From an uncultured Oscillospiraceae bacterium (GTDB taxonomy: Bacteria; Bacillota; Clostridia; Oscillospirales; Oscillospiraceae), in assembly GCA_900769835.1 (NCBI GenBank), contig CAAGIE010000113.1:1-6184 (forward strand): 6,184 nt of DNA, read 5' to 3'. How positions within the stretch are numbered: the stretch's first letter is position 1; the number at the start of each line of letters is the position of its first letter. The notes under the pieces are model-generated. The model saw only the letters and a program-made list of their open reading frames with translations. It was not told the DNA's origin and ran no database searches. This document shows, piece by piece, positions 4,738 to 6,184 of this stretch. The translations under genes and the position numbers were made by a program.

Positions 4738-6048
4738 TTACAGGCAGGAATTGATGTTTGCAGTGATGTCCCGGATGTGATCCTGCAGGCTCTTGTCGCC
4801 ACCCTTGAGGGCCGCTTCCACCTTGCGGATGGAGTAGATCACAGTGGAGTGATCCTTATCCACTTCCTTACCGATCTCGGTGGTGGAGAGGTTGGTGAGT
4901 TTACGGATCAGGTACACTGCCACCTGACGGGCCTCGGCAGTGCCTTTATTTTTCAGGTTGCCCCGGAGCACAGATTCGTCCACGGAATAGAACTTGCAGA
5001 CCTGATTGATGATCAGAGCGGGGGTGGGCAGACTGCTGCCCCCGTTCTGGAACATATCACTGATGGCACCGGAAACGTGCTCCAGGTCAATGACCATGCC
5101 CATATCCCGATAAGCCTTGATCTTATTGACGGTACCCTCGATCTGACGGACAGAACTGGTGACGTTCTTTGCAATGTAGTCGCACACGTCGTCCGGCAAC
5201 TCCAGACCCACGTTGTTTGCCTTGTCTTTGACGATGGCAACACGGGTCTCGTAGTCGGGGGTCTGAATATCGGCCAGCAGACCCCATTCAAAACGGGTCT
5301 TCAGTCGATCCTCCAGAGTGAGCATATCGCTGGGCTTCCGGTCGGAGGTCATGACGATCTGCTTATTGCCCTCGTAGAGTTTATTAAAGGTGTGGAAGAA
5401 CTCTTCCTGGGTCTGGGTCTTACCGGCGATAAACTGAATATCGTCGATGAGGAACAAGTCCGCTTCCCGATACTTGTTGCGGAATTCAATGTTCTTACCG
5501 CTTTGGATCGCCGCCACCAGTTCGGTGGTGAATTGCTCACCGTTGATGTAGACCACGTTTGCATCGTTGTGATCGTTGCGAATGCGGTTTGCGATGGCGT
5601 ACAAAAGGTGGGTCTTGCCGATACCGGGAGGGCCGTAGATAAACAGAGGGTTGTAGACCTTGCCGGGTGCCTGCGCCGCCGCCAGCGCCGCGCTGTAGGC
5701 GAAGCGGTTAGAGGGGCCCACCACGAAATTATCGAAGGTGTACTTGGGGTTGTAGGCAGAGGTGCCGTTCTTCGCCCCTTTGTTCTTATACACCTCCAAC
5801 TCGTCGGTGTTGTAGATGTATACCTTCATCTCGGTCTTGGTCAGATCCCGCAGGATGTCCTGGATCTGGATCTTGAAGCGGCGGATAATGGTCTCCTGCC
5901 GATAGGTGTCACCGGTGTGGAGAATGAGATGCTCATCCGTCAGTTCCACCACCTCGGTATCGTCGAACCAGGTGGAGACGATGATGGGATCATACATTTC
6001 CTCCAGTGTGCTGATGATCTTAGCCCATACATAGGCGCCTGATAACAT
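4738..6048 (-). CDS. dnaA: Chromosomal replication initiator protein DnaA
   Basis: DnaA binds DnaA boxes, oligomerises with ATP and opens oriC. The 436-residue protein has domain I (about 1-80, helicase and partner contacts), a very short linker domain II (about 81-98), the AAA+ domain III from PKYTFDNFVVGPSNRFA (101-117), and DNA-binding domain IV (about 341-436). AAA+ motifs: Walker A GPPGIGKT (139-146), Walker B LFLIDD (198-203), sensor 1 IVMTSD (231-236), arginine finger R252 in RLKTRFEWG, and sensor 2 R301 in SVRQIEG. Domain IV has R374, equivalent to E. coli R399, and the signature helix ends KDHSTV (398-403) where most DnaAs have RDHTTV or RDHSTV. Walker A is GPPGIGKT rather than the usual GGVGLGKT type. 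The ATG at 6048 has GGAAGGAG 9 nt upstream; a longer TTG frame to 6093 is rejected. DnaA boxes lie on both sides of the gene, implying autoregulation. Confidence 0.98.
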   Translation of the reverse strand: MLSGAYVWAKIISTLEEMYDPIIVSTWFDDTEVVELTDEHLILHTGDTYRQETIIRRFKIQIQDILRDLTKTEMKVYIYNTDELEVYKNKGAKNGTSAYNPKYTFDNFVVGPSNRFAYSAALAAAQAPGKVYNPLFIYGPPGIGKTHLLYAIANRIRNDHNDANVVYINGEQFTTELVAAIQSGKNIEFRNKYREADLFLIDDIQFIAGKTQTQEEFFHTFNKLYEGNKQIVMTSDRKPSDMLTLEDRLKTRFEWGLLADIQTPDYETRVAIVKDKANNVGLELPDDVCDYIAKNVTSSVRQIEGTVNKIKAYRDMGMVIDLEHVSGAISDMFQNGGSSLPTPALIINQVCKFYSVDESVLRGNLKNKGTAEARQVAVYLIRKLTNLSTTEIGKEVDKDHSTVIYSIRKVEAALKGGDKSLQDHIRDITANINSCL

Positions 6049-6120
6049 AATTTTCTTCTCCTTCCATATTAAAAAATACTGGTCGGGACGCAAGATTTTG
6101 CGACTATTTTCTCACCCTAA

Positions 6121-6149
6121 ATTTTATCACATTTGTGGAGAAAAAACAA
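6121..6149 (-). promoter_or_regulatory. Putative dnaA promoter
   Basis: On the minus strand TTGTTT (6144-6149) and TAAAAT (6121-6126) are spaced by 17 bp, and a TG two bases before the -10 strengthens it slightly. The -35 matches consensus at only three of six positions. The spacer contains a near-consensus DnaA box (6134-6142), so bound DnaA would occlude RNA polymerase. The leader to the dnaA ATG is about 65-70 nt. Confidence 0.55.
6134..6142 (-). promoter_or_regulatory. DnaA box upstream of dnaA, one mismatch
   Basis: TTCTCCACA on the minus strand differs from TTATCCACA at one position. It lies in the spacer of the putative dnaA promoter and is the same variant as the oriC box at 4638-4646. 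Confidence 0.6.
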
Positions 6150-6153
6150 GCAT

Positions 6154-6162
6154 TTTTCCACA
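6154..6162 (+). promoter_or_regulatory. DnaA box upstream of dnaA, one mismatch
   Basis: TTTTCCACA on the plus strand, one mismatch, faces the box at 6134-6142 with 11 bp between them. More boxes of the upstream origin part may lie beyond the right edge, where rpmH would be expected as a divergent gene in Firmicutes. Confidence 0.6.
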
Positions 6163-6184
6163 AGATACAATATAAAAAAGAATA

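Noticed and set aside
4856..4864. TTATCCACT, a one-mismatch DnaA box inside dnaA
   Set aside because: It encodes the conserved KDHS part of the DnaA signature, so the match is explained by coding constraint, and it lies outside the intergenic cluster.
6089..6102. Small hairpin CGCAA-GATT-TTGCG in the dnaA leader
   Set aside because: A 5-bp stem with no T-tract and no known leader motif is close to chance expectation.
1..6184. CRISPR array, tRNA, rRNA or riboswitch
   Set aside because: No regularly spaced direct repeats, no tRNA cloverleaf or rRNA segments, and no recognisable riboswitch core were seen. Intergenic stretches are short and accounted for by repeats, oriC and promoter elements.

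Overview
The window is a complete replication-origin neighbourhood, read almost entirely from the minus strand: dnaA (right), oriC, dnaN, a small S4-domain gene (yaaA/rlbA), recF, a DUF559 endonuclease-like gene, and the first two thirds of gyrB, cut by the left edge. The order dnaA-dnaN-yaaA-recF-gyrB is the classic Firmicutes origin block. Protein features and the dispersed repeats suggest a gut-type clostridial lineage, most likely Oscillospirales/Ruminococcaceae-like. That placement rests on my recollection of similar sequences, not on a search. The core genes are moderately GC-rich, while the origin and one gene are AT-rich.

Right part (4496-6184): dnaA has a plausible sigma-A type promoter whose spacer holds a near-consensus DnaA box, with a second near-consensus box just upstream, as expected for autoregulation. 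Between dnaA and dnaN (242 bp) lies oriC. It has two perfect DnaA boxes at the dnaA end, several one- and two-mismatch boxes, then a run of TAG/TTG trinucleotides that matches the DnaA-trio element, then an AT-only-like unwinding stretch against dnaN. DnaA boxes on both sides of dnaA give the bipartite layout known from Bacillus subtilis.

Middle part (1858-4495): dnaN encodes the sliding clamp. About 190 bp of palindromic repeat modules bounded by an inverted repeat separate it from yaaA/rlbA. The start of recF overlaps the end of yaaA by 14 bp, so the two are probably translationally coupled.

Left part (1-1857): between recF and gyrB the conserved block is interrupted by a cassette: a roughly 105 bp GC-rich element made of five back-to-back hairpins with inverted ends, followed 29 bp later by an AT-rich (about 32% GC by hand count) DUF559 gene whose stop codon overlaps the gyrB ribosome binding site. 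This repeat-plus-nuclease unit is the best candidate here for an undescribed mobile or repeat-maintenance system. Nothing else in the window departs strongly from a normal origin region, and no stretch over 300 bp lacks a gene.
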